64,000 nucleotides of DNA from Neorhizobium galegae (GCF_021391675.1 NZ_CP090095.1:3167501-3231500); one strand, 5' to 3'; shown: positions 48,103 through 57,008, numbered from the stretch's first letter. The notes: generated by a model from the letters alone, not told the origin. Numbers and translations are program-made.

Positions 48103-49323
48103 ATGAAGATTGCAGTCCTGGGCGGCGACGGTTTCGTCGGCTGGCCGACATCGCTTCACCTGTCCGACGCCGGCCACGAGATCCATATCCTCGACAACCT
48201 CTCCCGCCGCTGGATCGATACGGAGCTTGGCGTCCAGTCGCTGACGCCGATGGACAGCATCCAGGAACGCACCCGCATCTGGCATGCCGAAACCGGCCGC
48301 CGCATCCATTTCCACCTGATCGATCTCGCCAAGGACTACGAGCTCCTGAAGGGCTGGCTTTCAAAGCACCGCCCTGACGCCATCATCCACTTCGCCGAAC
48401 AGCGCGCCGCGCCCTATTCGATGAAGAGCGACCGGCACAAGAACTACACCGTCAGCAACAATGTAAACGCCACCCACAACCTCTTGAATGCAATGGTCGA
48501 ACTCGATCTCGACGCGCATCTCGTGCATCTCGGCACGATGGGCGTCTACGGCTATTCGACGGTCGGCGCGGCGATCCCGGAAGGCTACCTCCCGGTCGGC
48601 ATCGAAACCGCCGACGGCCGCACCGTCTCCCAGGAAATCCTCTATCCGAGCAATCCCGGCTCGATCTACCACATGACCAAGTGCCTCGATCAGCAGCTCT
48701 TCCAGTTCTACGCGAAGAACGACGGATTGCGGATCACCGACCTGCACCAGGGCATCGTCTGGGGCACCCATACCGAACAGACCCGCCGCCACCCGCAATT
48801 GATCAATAGATTCGACTATGACGGGGATTACGGGACGGTCTTGAATCGTTTTCTCATCCAGGCGGCCATCGGTTATCCGCTCACCGTCCACGGCACCGGC
48901 GGCCAGACCCGCGCCTTCATCCACATCCAGGATTCGGTCCGCTGTATCGAGATCGCCCTGAACAACCCGCCCGCCCGCAGCAGCCGCGTCGAGATCTTCA
49001 ACCAGATGACCGAGACCCACCGGGTGCGCGATCTTGCCGAGATGATTTCGAAAATGACCGGTTCGAGGATCGCCTGGCTGCCCAACCCGCGCAAGGAAGC
49101 GCCGGAAAACGAGCTGGTGGTGAAGAACGAAAAATTCCTCGGCCTCGGTCTCGAACCGACGACGCTCGGCGAAGGACTGCTCGGCGAGATCGTCGACGTC
49201 GCGAAGAAATACGCCTACCGCGTTGACAGATCACGCGTTCCGGCCGTCTCCGCCTGGACGAGGGACATCGCCGCGAAGGTGGAACATGACCCGGAGGGTG
49301 TGCGGCTGAAGTCGGTGTCGTGA
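48103..49323 (+). CDS. sqdB: UDP-sulfoquinovose synthase
   Basis: Makes UDP-sulfoquinovose, the head-group donor of sulfolipid SQDG, from UDP-glucose and sulfite. The 406-residue extended SDR has GGDGFVG (7-13), HFAEQRAAPYSM, Thr145 in HLGTMGVYGYS and the Tyr189/Lys193 pair in YHMTK, all features of SQD1/SqdB. It heads a three-gene operon with sqdD 13 bp downstream. SQDG replaces phospholipids when phosphate is short. I could not identify a clear PHO box in the 120 bp upstream. Confidence 0.93.
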   Translation: MKIAVLGGDGFVGWPTSLHLSDAGHEIHILDNLSRRWIDTELGVQSLTPMDSIQERTRIWHAETGRRIHFHLIDLAKDYELLKGWLSKHRPDAIIHFAEQRAAPYSMKSDRHKNYTVSNNVNATHNLLNAMVELDLDAHLVHLGTMGVYGYSTVGAAIPEGYLPVGIETADGRTVSQEILYPSNPGSIYHMTKCLDQQLFQFYAKNDGLRITDLHQGIVWGTHTEQTRRHPQLINRFDYDGDYGTVLNRFLIQAAIGYPLTVHGTGGQTRAFIHIQDSVRCIEIALNNPPARSSRVEIFNQMTETHRVRDLAEMISKMTGSRIAWLPNPRKEAPENELVVKNEKFLGLGLEPTTLGEGLLGEIVDVAKKYAYRVDRSRVPAVSAWTRDIAAKVEHDPEGVRLKSVS

Positions 49324-49336
49324 GGCACCGCATCTC

Positions 49337-50149
49337 ATGACCAACGCCTTCGTCACCCTGGTCACCAATGCCGACTACGCGATGGGCGCAACCGCGCTGG
49401 CGCGCTCCATCCGCCGCACCGGTACTGAGGCCGATATCGTCGTCCTCCATACCGGCGGCGTCGAACGCCCCGCCCTCGCCCCGCTCGAGGCCCTCGGCTG
49501 CCGCCTGGTCGAGGTGGAGCATCTGCCCCTTTCCGACGCCTTCAACCAGCGGCATGCGCGAAAAAAACTGCATGGCGCCGCTCCCTTCACAAAAGGCCGC
49601 AAGCCGGATTTCCACACGCCGCTCGACAATTTCTGCAAGCTCAGGCTCTGGCAGCTCACCGAATACGAGACCTGCATCTTCATCGATGCCGATGCGTTGG
49701 TGCTGAGGCCGATCGACAAGCTGTTTTCCTATCCGGAATTCTCCGCCGCCCCCAACGTTTATGAAAACCTCTCGGACTTTCACCGCCTGAACTCCGGCGT
49801 CTTCGTCGCCAAACCTTCCGCCGAGACATTCGACAGGATGCTCGCGGCGCTCGACCCGCCGGACGCCTTCTGGCGGCGCACAGACCAGACTTTTCTGGAG
49901 ACGTTCTTTCCGGATTGGCACGGCCTGCCGGTCTTCATGAACATGCTGCAATATGTCTGGTTCAACATGCCGGATCTCTGGAGCTGGGAAAGCATCGGCG
50001 TGCTGCACTACCAGTATGAGAAGCCGTGGGAGACGGATCATCCGAAAGCCGACCGGCTGCGGCCGCTGATCGAGCTCTGGCAGGCGTTTTACGAGGGCCG
50101 CGAGATCCCCGCCCTCTCCTCCCTGCCGAAGCCGGGAGAGATGCCATGA
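49337..50149 (+). CDS. sqdD: SqdD-like glycosyltransferase of sulfolipid synthesis
   Basis: The 270-residue protein is a glycogenin/GT8-type transferase: FVTLVTNADYAMGATALARS at the start, the DxD metal site FIDADALVLRP (Asp117 and Asp119), then NSGVFVAKPS, and a C-terminal GVLHYQYEKPW. Rhodobacter sqdD encodes such a protein, acting after SqdB in SQDG formation. Position between sqdB and an SqdC-type gene supports the name. It overlaps the next gene by four bases. Confidence 0.85.
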   Translation: MTNAFVTLVTNADYAMGATALARSIRRTGTEADIVVLHTGGVERPALAPLEALGCRLVEVEHLPLSDAFNQRHARKKLHGAAPFTKGRKPDFHTPLDNFCKLRLWQLTEYETCIFIDADALVLRPIDKLFSYPEFSAAPNVYENLSDFHRLNSGVFVAKPSAETFDRMLAALDPPDAFWRRTDQTFLETFFPDWHGLPVFMNMLQYVWFNMPDLWSWESIGVLHYQYEKPWETDHPKADRLRPLIELWQAFYEGREIPALSSLPKPGEMP

Positions 50150-51033
50150 AGGTGCTGATATCGGGCGGAACGGGCCTGGTCGGCCGCTACATCGTCGAAG
50201 GCCTCGTCGATGCGGGATATCAGGTGATTGTCGGAGGGCGCAGCCCGCCGGCGCCTGGCTTCTTTTCCAAACCCGTCGAGTTCGCGCCCCTTTCGCTCGA
50301 TCCCGCCATCGACCAGATCGAAGCTTTTGACGATGCCTATTTCTTCGTCCATGCGGCCTTCCACCATTTGCCCGGAAAATACCGCGGCGGCGAAGGCGAT
50401 GATCCCGATCGCTTCCGACGGCTGAACCTCGACGGCACCGTCAAGCTGTTCGAGACCGCCAGGACGGCCGGCACCCGCCGGGCGGTCTTCCTCTCGAGCA
50501 GGGCCGTCTATGACGGGCAACCCGCCGGAACGGTGCTTGACGAAGACCTGCCCTTGAAGCCGGACGGGCTCTACGGCGAGATCAAACTCTGGGCCGAGGG
50601 AGCACTGGCAGAGCTTTCGGCCCCCGCCTTTGCCACCTCGTCTCTGCGGCTCACCGGCGTCTACGGCAATCTGCGCCCCAATAAATGGGACGCTCTCTTT
50701 TCGGATTACCTGGCGGGTCGGCCTGTTCCGTCGCGTGCGGGAACGGAGACGCACGGCCGCGATGTCGCCGCCGCCGTTCGCCTCATGCTGGAAACCGAGA
50801 CCGGCAAGATCGCCGGCCAGGTGTTCAATGCCTCGGACATTCTGACCGATACCTGCGAAATCCTCGGCCACCTGTCGGTCACCCATCACAACCTGCCGCC
50901 GCCGGCAGACCGCGGCGCCGTCAACGTCATGTCGACGGACAAACTGAGGGCGCTCGGCTGGCAGCCGGGCGGCGCACCGCTCTTGCGGCAGACGATCGCG
51001 GATCTTGCAGCCGCTCTCAGTGCGACTGCGTGA
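50146..51033 (+). CDS. sqdC: SqdC-like NAD(P)-dependent epimerase/reductase
   Basis: The 295-residue protein has the Rossmann motif GGTGLVG (7-13), an active-site region FLSSRAVYDG and the YGEIK pair, so an intact extended-SDR catalytic set. In Rhodobacter sphaeroides sqdC is the third gene of sqdBDC and affects the final SQDG steps; its exact reaction is not settled. The start codon overlaps the sqdD stop (ATGA). Its last 17 bp overlap the end of the convergent gene at 51017. Confidence 0.8.
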   Translation: MKVLISGGTGLVGRYIVEGLVDAGYQVIVGGRSPPAPGFFSKPVEFAPLSLDPAIDQIEAFDDAYFFVHAAFHHLPGKYRGGEGDDPDRFRRLNLDGTVKLFETARTAGTRRAVFLSSRAVYDGQPAGTVLDEDLPLKPDGLYGEIKLWAEGALAELSAPAFATSSLRLTGVYGNLRPNKWDALFSDYLAGRPVPSRAGTETHGRDVAAAVRLMLETETGKIAGQVFNASDILTDTCEILGHLSVTHHNLPPPADRGAVNVMSTDKLRALGWQPGGAPLLRQTIADLAAALSATA

Positions 51034-51382
51034 AGCGACGCAGCTTCGCCTCGTTCTTTGCCTTTTCGATCGCCTTCTTGTGCTCCTCGGCCCATTTTTG
51101 GCCGGCGTCGCCACCCCAGAGCAGCCAGGCTATGTAACCGGTGGACGGATTGTCGTCGTCGCCGAAATTCTCGGCACGCTTGTCCGCCTTGTGGCGGGAA
51201 AAATAGCTCACCATCCGCCGCACCGTCTTTTCCGAGATCGACTTGCGGTTCTTGAGGTCCCGGGCTCGCGCTACCCCCACCATCGTGCCGCCGCGGCGGT
51301 GCTGGGAACGGAGCTTCAAGCCTTTTTCAGCGGCCTGCGCCACTTCGGTAGGCGGGACGTGATCGGGGATTTCGCTATCCAT
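51017..51382 (-). CDS. Hypothetical basic protein (121 aa)
   Basis: The protein contains GTMVGVARARDLKNRKSISE, VRRMVSYFSRHKADKR and a C-terminal GYIAWLLWGGDAGQKWAEEH. The GVARARDL...RRM..FF.RH...GYIAWLLWGGD pattern is one I recall from phage-related and DNA-associated proteins, but no function is established. It starts eight bases before the upstream gene ends, so the two form an operon. The basic charge suggests nucleic-acid contact (inference). Confidence 0.72.
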   Translation of the reverse strand: MDSEIPDHVPPTEVAQAAEKGLKLRSQHRRGGTMVGVARARDLKNRKSISEKTVRRMVSYFSRHKADKRAENFGDDDNPSTGYIAWLLWGGDAGQKWAEEHKKAIEKAKNEAKLRRFTQSH

Positions 51383-51596
51383 GGGTCTTCCTCAGCTCGG
51401 ACTCGCTCTTGAGAACCCGGTCGCCGTCTTTCTGGCGGATGAGAAACGCGGGTTCATCGGCATCCGCTTTGCGCTTGATCGTCTTGCCCTTGATCTTGCG
51501 CTCCACGTCGCTGGTGAATTTCTCGGCGACCTTGCCGTTGGCCTCGGATCGCCCCCAGGTCCACGCGACCTCGTTTCCGATCTCGATCTTCTGCAT
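51375..51596 (-). CDS. DUF2945 / hypervirulence-associated TUDOR-like protein (73 aa)
   Basis: The small protein begins QKIEIGNEVAWTWG and continues GKVAEKFTSDVERKIKGKTI, ending in a Lys-rich VLKSESELRKTHG. This matches the DUF2945 pattern (VxWxW.G....G.V.......K..G..I.R). Such proteins are predicted small beta barrels. The ATG at 51596 has AAAGGAGAA seven bases upstream, better than the in-frame start at 51626. It overlaps the next gene by eight bases. Confidence 0.8.
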   Translation of the reverse strand: MQKIEIGNEVAWTWGRSEANGKVAEKFTSDVERKIKGKTIKRKADADEPAFLIRQKDGDRVLKSESELRKTHG

Positions 51597-51700
51597 GGCG
51601 TTCTCCTTTCGGGGGAGAAACGGCAAGCGATGCGCAGATGTTCCAATCGGAATGCGGGCTGTTAGGGAGCACCCGTCCGATGCTCCCTAACCGAGAGCCG

Positions 51701-52162
51701 TCAGGCGACGACTTCCGCCAATTCAATGAGGTTGCCAAAAGGATCGGCGAAAAAGGCGAGCTTGCGGCTGATGTCGTCGAGTTTGAAGGGCTCGGTGACA
51801 ATATTGACGCCGCGGGCGCGCAGCTCTGCAACGGTCGCTTCGATATCCGTGACGTTGATGCAGAAATGGTGGTAGCCGGAGTAACGCAGGCTGTCGCCCA
51901 GATCGGTATAGGCCGGCGGGTCGATCGGCAGCGGATCGCCGCCGCCCAGGATCTCCACCATGAAGTGATCGTCATTGGCAGGCGCCAGATAGGCGAGCTG
52001 CTCGTCGGCAAACGGCCATTCATGGATGACGCGGAAATCGAGCTTTTCGACATACCAGCGCTTGGCGATCTCGAAATCGGTGACCCGAATGGCCACGTGA
52101 TGACCGCGCATGGCGGCAAAGGCGGATGCGGTATTCTTGGGCGGAAGGATGAAGTCGGCCAT
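51701..52162 (-). CDS. VOC-family (glyoxalase/bleomycin-resistance-like) protein
   Basis: The 153-residue protein has the paired VOC modules: GHHVAIRVTDFEIAKRWYVE in the first half, and YHHFCINVTDIEATVAELRA with FFADPFGNLIELAEVV in the second. The His at HHVAIR, the His at HHFCIN and the Glu in NLIELAE are likely metal ligands. The substrate is unknown. It is divergent from the LysR regulator at 52288 with 125 bp between, the classic arrangement for a LysR target. Confidence 0.85.
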   Translation of the reverse strand: MADFILPPKNTASAFAAMRGHHVAIRVTDFEIAKRWYVEKLDFRVIHEWPFADEQLAYLAPANDDHFMVEILGGGDPLPIDPPAYTDLGDSLRYSGYHHFCINVTDIEATVAELRARGVNIVTEPFKLDDISRKLAFFADPFGNLIELAEVVA

Positions 52163-52287
52163 TGGAAATTCTCCTCTTTTTGACCGCCGGCGGAATTGCC
52201 TGGGGCGGTGACGAGGAGAGAATGGCGCAAGCGCATTTCTTCGATTAGACTGATAGTTCTCTCATCAATGTTGAGCTCAGTTCAGCA

Positions 52288-53178
52288 ATGCGCGCCACAG
52301 ATCTTTCCGAACTCGCCGCCTTCGAAGCCGTAGCCCGCCACCTGAGTTTTCGCCGCGCAGCGGAGGAGCGCTACGTCACGGCTTCGGCCATCAGCCACGC
52401 GGTCAGCAATCTCGAAGAGCGGACCGGCGTCCGCCTGCTCCACCGCACCACCCGCAGCGTCTCTTTGACCGATGCCGGCGCCATGCTGCACGCGCAGCTT
52501 TCGCCCGCCTTCGGCGATATCGGCACAGCGCTCGACGCGCTCAACCAGTTCCGCGATACGCCCTTCGGCAAGGTGCGGATCAACGTGCCGAACTCGATCG
52601 CGCCGGCGGTGCTCGGCCAGGCGCTTGGGCCGCTCATTCGCGACAATCCGCATCTGAAGCTCGAAGTCGTCGCCACCGACCGGCTGGTCGATATCGTCGA
52701 GGAAGGGTTCGATGCCGGCATCCGGCTCGGCGAAAGCCTGCACCAGGGCATGATCGCGGTCAGGATCAAGCCGCGCCTGCGCCTCGTCGTGGTCGGTTCG
52801 CCCGCCTATTTCAGGGACCGGAAAATCCCTCAGACGCCGCAGGAGCTGGAAACCCACGTCTGTATCGAAAACACCTATCCGAGCGGCACCCGTTATCCCT
52901 GGGAATTCTCCCGCGACGGAGAAACCGTGACCTTCCATCCGAACGGACCGGTGGCGCTCGACGATCATGAACTGATGGTCGAGGTCGCCCGCTCCGGCAC
53001 GGCGCTCGCCTATGTCTGGGAAAACCGTGCCGAGCGCGACATCCGCGACGGCCGGCTCATCCAATGCCTGGACGCCTGGTGCCCGCCGGAGGACTGGCTC
53101 TACCTCTATTACCCGAGCCGCCGCAACATGTCGGCAGGCCTGCGCGCCGTCATCGAGGCGATGCGGGTCCAAGGCTAG
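52288..53178 (+). CDS. LysR-family transcriptional regulator
   Basis: The 296-residue protein has an N-terminal winged helix (LSELAAFEAVARHLSFRRAA, then SHAVSNLEERTGVRLLHRTT) and a substrate-binding domain (VRINVPNSIAPAVLGQALGP onward) of the CrgA-like type. It is divergent from the VOC gene, its probable target. Its stop overlaps the convergent NUDIX gene by four bases. Confidence 0.92.
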   Translation: MRATDLSELAAFEAVARHLSFRRAAEERYVTASAISHAVSNLEERTGVRLLHRTTRSVSLTDAGAMLHAQLSPAFGDIGTALDALNQFRDTPFGKVRINVPNSIAPAVLGQALGPLIRDNPHLKLEVVATDRLVDIVEEGFDAGIRLGESLHQGMIAVRIKPRLRLVVVGSPAYFRDRKIPQTPQELETHVCIENTYPSGTRYPWEFSRDGETVTFHPNGPVALDDHELMVEVARSGTALAYVWENRAERDIRDGRLIQCLDAWCPPEDWLYLYYPSRRNMSAGLRAVIEAMRVQG

Positions 53179-53684
53179 GACTTCAGGTCGAGATCGCCGT
53201 CGCGCCAGACGAGGTGGCGCGGACTGACCGGCAAGTTCTCGATCTCCTCGGCGATGAAGTAGGGCGGGATGTCGAGCGCCCTCAGCGCCGCGGTCGTCGC
53301 CGGCACCCATTTGAATTCCAGATCGTGTTCGTCCTTTATCCGGTGGACGATATCGGTCGGATGAAACGGAAACGTCTCCGGGATGTCCATCAAATAATAA
53401 TAACCGAGCTCATGCCAGTCGCGGTCTTCGTAGTGGAAGAAATTCTCGACCGACCAGAGCAGCCGCCCGACCGTCACCTCGACCCCGATTTCCTCGACCA
53501 TCTCGCGTCTCAGCGTCTCTTCCGAGGTCTCGCCAATCTCGGCCCGCCCGCCCGGAAACGTCCAGAATGCCTCGTCCACGGCGCGATGCACCAGCACGTA
53601 ACCATCGCGGAACCCAAGCCCGGCAATCCGCATCTGAAAGATGCGCTTGCTCTTGGTCTTGATACGGATGCGAGTGCGCGCCAT
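53175..53684 (-). CDS. NUDIX hydrolase
   Basis: The 169-residue protein has a complete Nudix box, GRAEIGETSEETLRREMVEE then IGV, fitting G-x5-E-x7-R-E-U-x-E-E-x-G-U. It hydrolyses a nucleoside diphosphate linked to another group; the N-terminal KSKRIFQMRIAGLGFRDGYV and VLVHRAVDEAFWTFPGG do not settle the substrate. It lies 5 bp after the metallophosphoesterase in the same direction, so the two may be co-transcribed. Confidence 0.9.
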   Translation of the reverse strand: MARTRIRIKTKSKRIFQMRIAGLGFRDGYVLVHRAVDEAFWTFPGGRAEIGETSEETLRREMVEEIGVEVTVGRLLWSVENFFHYEDRDWHELGYYYLMDIPETFPFHPTDIVHRIKDEHDLEFKWVPATTAALRALDIPPYFIAEEIENLPVSPRHLVWRDGDLDLKS

Positions 53685-53689
53685 GCGGT

Positions 53690-54589
53690 TTACCCCAGTT
53701 CGATCACGACGATTTCCGGCCTCGAGCCCACTCTCACCGGCAGGATGGAGCAGCCGAGGCCCCGGGACACGATGAGATCACGCTCCCCCTCACGATAATG
53801 TCCGGCCGGATAACGCCGCGAGCCCTGCGATGCAGCGGCGGGCCGCCAGCCCAGAATATTGATCTGACCGCCATGGGTATGACCCGAAAGCGTCAGACTG
53901 ACCCTCTCGCCCACCTGCGGAAATATGTCCGGCTCATGTGCCATGAGCAGCACCGGCGAGTCGTCGTCAATTTGCGCGAGCGTTCCCGGAAGATCGTCGA
54001 TGCCATTCATCCTCGTCCGCTTGAAGTCTTTGCCGGGACGCAGAGCCATCTGGTCGCCGAGGCCCGCCAGCCAGAACGATTGCCCGTCTTTCTCCAGCCT
54101 GACGGCCTCGTTGATGTAGGTCGGTATTCCAACGGCCCTCAGTGCGGCCGCCGCGATATTCTCGGCGAGGGGATCTCTCTGGAAACGAAGATCCTCCCAA
54201 TGGTCATGATTGCCGAGCACTGCATGAACGCCAAGCGGCGCCTTCAGCACCGAGAATACCCGCGACCAATCCGCCGACGGGATATGCTCGGTCAGCAGGT
54301 TCATTCCCGACACATAATCGCCGAGCAGCAGGATGACATCCCCGTTCAGCGCATTGGCCGCCGAACAGATCGACCCGATCCGGTCGAGGCTCATCCAGGG
54401 CTCGCAGGCGTGGATATCCGCCAGGACGATGATGCGCAGCTTCAATCCCGGCGTCCATCGCCTGGGCGTGACGGCATATTGCGTCAGCCGCGGCCGTGCC
54501 ATCACCTCCACGAAGGGATAGGCGGCCAGAGCGAACAGGGTCGCAACGCCTCCGGCAAAGGCCTTGAGCAAAGTCCGCCTTGTGAGCAC
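53690..54589 (-). CDS. Membrane-anchored metallophosphoesterase (YkuE/YaeI-like)
   Basis: The 299-residue protein starts MLTRRTLLKAFAGGVATLFA, an RR-containing signal/anchor that may be a Tat signal. The phosphoesterase domain shows VLADIHACEPW, LLLGDYVSG, VLGNHDHWED and TLSGHTHGGQ, the full set of metal ligands. Relatives cleave UDP-2,3-diacylglucosamine or other lipid phosphates, or lie in the envelope. The start codon follows immediately on the ruvB stop, so it is read from the ruv operon transcript. Confidence 0.88.
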   Translation of the reverse strand: MLTRRTLLKAFAGGVATLFALAAYPFVEVMARPRLTQYAVTPRRWTPGLKLRIIVLADIHACEPWMSLDRIGSICSAANALNGDVILLLGDYVSGMNLLTEHIPSADWSRVFSVLKAPLGVHAVLGNHDHWEDLRFQRDPLAENIAAAALRAVGIPTYINEAVRLEKDGQSFWLAGLGDQMALRPGKDFKRTRMNGIDDLPGTLAQIDDDSPVLLMAHEPDIFPQVGERVSLTLSGHTHGGQINILGWRPAAASQGSRRYPAGHYREGERDLIVSRGLGCSILPVRVGSRPEIVVIELG

Positions 54590-55630
54590 TCATTCATCCT
54601 CGAGATTCATCCGGAATTGCGCTGCCTCGAGATCCTTCGGCGGCTGCATTCCCAGATGTTTCCACGCGTTTGCGGTCAAAACGCGGCCCCGGGGCGTGCG
54701 CTGGATGAAACCCTGCTGGATCATGTAGGGTTCGATGATGTCCTCGATCGCATCGCGCGGTTCCGACAGACCTGCGGCGATCGTTTCGATGCCGACCGGT
54801 CCGCCACCGAAATTGACGGCGATCATGTTGAGGTAGCGTTTGTCGAGCTGGTCGAGACCCATATTGTCGACCAGAAGGCGGGTCAGCGCCTCGTCGGCGA
54901 TCTCCTTCGTCACCGCTTCGGCCTTCGCTACCTCGGCGAAATCGCGCACCCGTCGCAAGAGCCGCCCGGCGATGCGCGGCGTGCCACGGGCGCGGCGGGC
55001 GATCTCGCGGGCGCCTGCATCGGTGATCGAAAGGCTCATCAGCCGCGCACCGCGCCGGACGATCAGTTCCAGCTCATCGACCGTATAGAAGGACAACCGG
55101 ATGGGAATGCCGAACCGGTCGCGCAGCGGTGTGGTGAGCAGACCGGCCCGGGTGGTGGCGGCAACCAGCGTGAATTTCGACAGATCGATCTTCACCGACC
55201 GCGCCGACGGGCCTTCGCCAATGATCAGGTCGAGCTGGAAATCCTCCATCGCCGGATAGAGGATTTCCTCGACCGCCGGATTGAGCCGGTGGATTTCGTC
55301 GATGAAGAGCACGTCGCGCTCTTCGAGATTGGTGAGCAAGGCCGCAAGGTCGCCCGCCTTGGCGATGACCGGGCCGGATGTCGAGCGGAAATTGACGCCG
55401 AGTTCCTTGGCCATGATCTGCGCCAGCGTCGTCTTGCCGAGGCCGGGCGGGCCGACGAACAGCACGTGATCCAGCGCCTCGCCGCGGTTCTTCGCCGCCT
55501 CGATGAACACTTTCAGGTTGGCGCGCGCCTCCGCCTGGCCGGTGAACTCGTCCAGCGACTGCGGACGCAGCGTCGTATCCAGGTCTTCGCCCCGCTTTTC
55601 CGGCGTTATCAGGCGGGCGGGTTCACTCAT
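54590..55630 (-). CDS. ruvB: Holliday junction branch migration helicase RuvB
   Basis: AAA+ motor that drives Holliday-junction migration with RuvA. The 346-residue protein has Walker A GPPGLGKT (60-67), Walker [10 protein letters not shown] and the C-terminal winged helix with [16 protein letters not shown]. The start codon overlaps the stop of the toxin gene vapC1 by four bases (ATGA), so its translation is probably coupled to the toxin. In typical genomes ruvB follows ruvA directly. Confidence 0.96.
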   Translation of the reverse strand: MSEPARLITPEKRGEDLDTTLRPQSLDEFTGQAEARANLKVFIEAAKNRGEALDHVLFVGPPGLGKTTLAQIMAKELGVNFRSTSGPVIAKAGDLAALLTNLEERDVLFIDEIHRLNPAVEEILYPAMEDFQLDLIIGEGPSARSVKIDLSKFTLVAATTRAGLLTTPLRDRFGIPIRLSFYTVDELELIVRRGARLMSLSITDAGAREIARRARGTPRIAGRLLRRVRDFAEVAKAEAVTKEIADEALTRLLVDNMGLDQLDKRYLNMIAVNFGGGPVGIETIAAGLSEPRDAIEDIIEPYMIQQGFIQRTPRGRVLTANAWKHLGMQPPKDLEAAQFRMNLEDE

Positions 55631-56031
55631 GCGAGAAGTTCCATTCCGGGCACCTTGCGTGCAGCCTTTTGATCGAAGGTCTTTGTCGATTCACAGCCTT
55701 CCTCCAACGAGCGGCAGGCGATGACGGCATCGGCAAAGTCTGCATTGTTGGCCTCGACAAGCCGAAGCGCCTTTACGACAAGCGTATGGTTCTCGACCAT
55801 AAGCCCTCTCGTGTGAAGCAGCCTGTCTATGGCAAGTGTCACGTGCTTCCTGCTGAATCCGTATTGTGACCTGAGGGCCCAATCAAGCTCAAGCAGACCA
55901 ATCAGGGTGATAAAAGCGGAATAACCTCTTCCAAGGCCTTCCCCAAATTTGAGCGCTGCTGCCCGCTGCGACGGGTCGTCATCGATGAAAAGCCGCAGAA
56001 CGACATTCGTGTCGAGCCCAAAAACGGTCAT
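55627..56031 (-). CDS. VapC-type PIN-domain toxin (module 1)
   Basis: The 134-residue PIN nuclease has its acidic site intact: Asp7 (FGLDTNV), Glu48 (LLELDWAL), Asp98/Asp101 ([10 protein letters not shown]) and Asp120 (TFDQKA). VapC toxins cut tRNA or rRNA when free of antitoxin. It overlaps the antitoxin gene by four bases at its start and ruvB by four at its end, so three proteins are translationally chained. It is not similar at a glance to the second toxin at 57009. Confidence 0.9.
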   Translation of the reverse strand: MTVFGLDTNVVLRLFIDDDPSQRAAALKFGEGLGRGYSAFITLIGLLELDWALRSQYGFSRKHVTLAIDRLLHTRGLMVENHTLVVKALRLVEANNADFADAVIACRSLEEGCESTKTFDQKAARKVPGMELLA

Positions 56032-56312
56032 GCGGCCGCATCCGCTTCTTTATCATCCTGCGTATCGACCGCATTCGCACCGGCGGCTTCCAGCACAGCG
56101 GCATCGATCTCATCGAGCGTCGCCCGCCCTTTCGGCGGTTTTCCAAGGAGCCCCGCGAGGTCGTTGAAGTTGACGTTCTTAGGCGTGATGACTACCTCTC
56201 CATTGACCAGTGAGTAAATCATACGGTCTCCGGGCTGAAGGTTGAGAGCTTCGCGCATCTCCTTCGGAATGGTCACCTGGCCCTTCGGCGAAAGCGTAAC
56301 TTCCCACCACAT
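56028..56312 (-). CDS. AbrB/MazE-type antitoxin (module 1)
   Basis: The 94-residue protein has a SpoVT/AbrB swapped-hairpin DNA-binding domain at its start: VTLSPKGQVTIPKEMREALN, then LQPGDRMIYSLVNGEVVITP. The C-terminal tail rich in Ala/Asp/Glu probably wraps the toxin. It lies 66 bp after ruvA with repeats between that could be its operator, and overlaps vapC1. It should neutralise the toxin and repress its own promoter. Confidence 0.9.
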   Translation of the reverse strand: MWWEVTLSPKGQVTIPKEMREALNLQPGDRMIYSLVNGEVVITPKNVNFNDLAGLLGKPPKGRATLDEIDAAVLEAAGANAVDTQDDKEADAAA

Positions 56313-56322
56313 ACATCACCTG

Positions 56323-56370
56323 TTCCGACAAAACGCTATTCGAAGGAAATTTTATCAAACTTCCGACAAA
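56323..56370. promoter_or_regulatory. Direct repeats upstream of the module-1 antitoxin
   Basis: TTCCGACAAA occurs twice on the plus strand, at 56323-56332 and 56361-56370, 38 bp apart, with an inverted GGAA/TTCC pair between them. The pair brackets the gap between ruvA and the antitoxin gene. Binding sites for the antitoxin-toxin complex would be expected here. Confidence 0.45.
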
Positions 56371-56378
56371 TCAGCAAA

Positions 56379-56996
56379 TCACCGCGCCAGCTCCTTCAGC
56401 CCCAGCCGGATAAGCCTGGCGCTGTCGCCGCCCTCGCCGCCGTTCTTGAGCGCCGCCGCAACCGCATTCGCGGCCTGGTCGCGCGAGTAGCCGAGATTGG
56501 TGAGCGCCGAAACGGCATCGGCGACCGGTGCGGCGGCCACCCCCTCGCCGAGCTCCTGCTTGAGGCCGATATTGCCCGAAGCCTCGCCGGCAAAGGCGGG
56601 CGCCTTGTTCTTGAGTTCGGTGACGATGCGCACCGCGACCTTCGGCCCGACACCGGGCGCACGCGAGACGGTCGTCTTGTCCTGAAGGGCAATCGCATTG
56701 GCAAGCTCGGAAGGCGTCAGCGTCGAGAGCACCGCGAGCGCCACCTTGGCGCCGACGCCCTGCACGCTCTGCAGCAGGTTGAACCATTCCCGCTCCAGCG
56801 CCGTCAGGAAGCCGAAAAGCTTGAACTGGTCCTCGCGCACATAGGTCTCGATGAACAGCACCACCGCCTCGCCGACCGAACCCATCTTCGACAGAACCCG
56901 CGACGAGCAGAACACCTCGTAACAGACGCCGTGAACGTCGACGAGCACATAGTCGTCGCCGATCTCGTCGATAGTGCCTTTGAGCTTGCCGATCAT
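56379..56996 (-). CDS. ruvA: Holliday junction complex subunit RuvA
   Basis: Tetrameric DNA-binding partner of RuvB. The 205-residue protein has domain I ([20 protein letters not shown]), the paired helix-hairpin-helix region ([20 protein letters not shown] and [16 protein letters not shown]) and a flexible linker to the C-terminal RuvB-binding domain ([20 protein letters not shown]). It is flanked by two toxin-antitoxin modules, 12 bp after vapC2 and 66 bp before module 1. Its translation thus depends on a transcript that also encodes toxins. Confidence 0.96.
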   Translation of the reverse strand: MIGKLKGTIDEIGDDYVLVDVHGVCYEVFCSSRVLSKMGSVGEAVVLFIETYVREDQFKLFGFLTALEREWFNLLQSVQGVGAKVALAVLSTLTPSELANAIALQDKTTVSRAPGVGPKVAVRIVTELKNKAPAFAGEASGNIGLKQELGEGVAAAPVADAVSALTNLGYSRDQAANAVAAALKNGGEGGDSARLIRLGLKELAR

Positions 56997-57008
56997 GAAA
57001 GATGTCCG

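Noticed and set aside
53798..55672. Plus-strand frame of 624 aa opposite the phosphoesterase and ruvB.
   Set aside because: Antisense to two well-supported genes; product lacks any motif.
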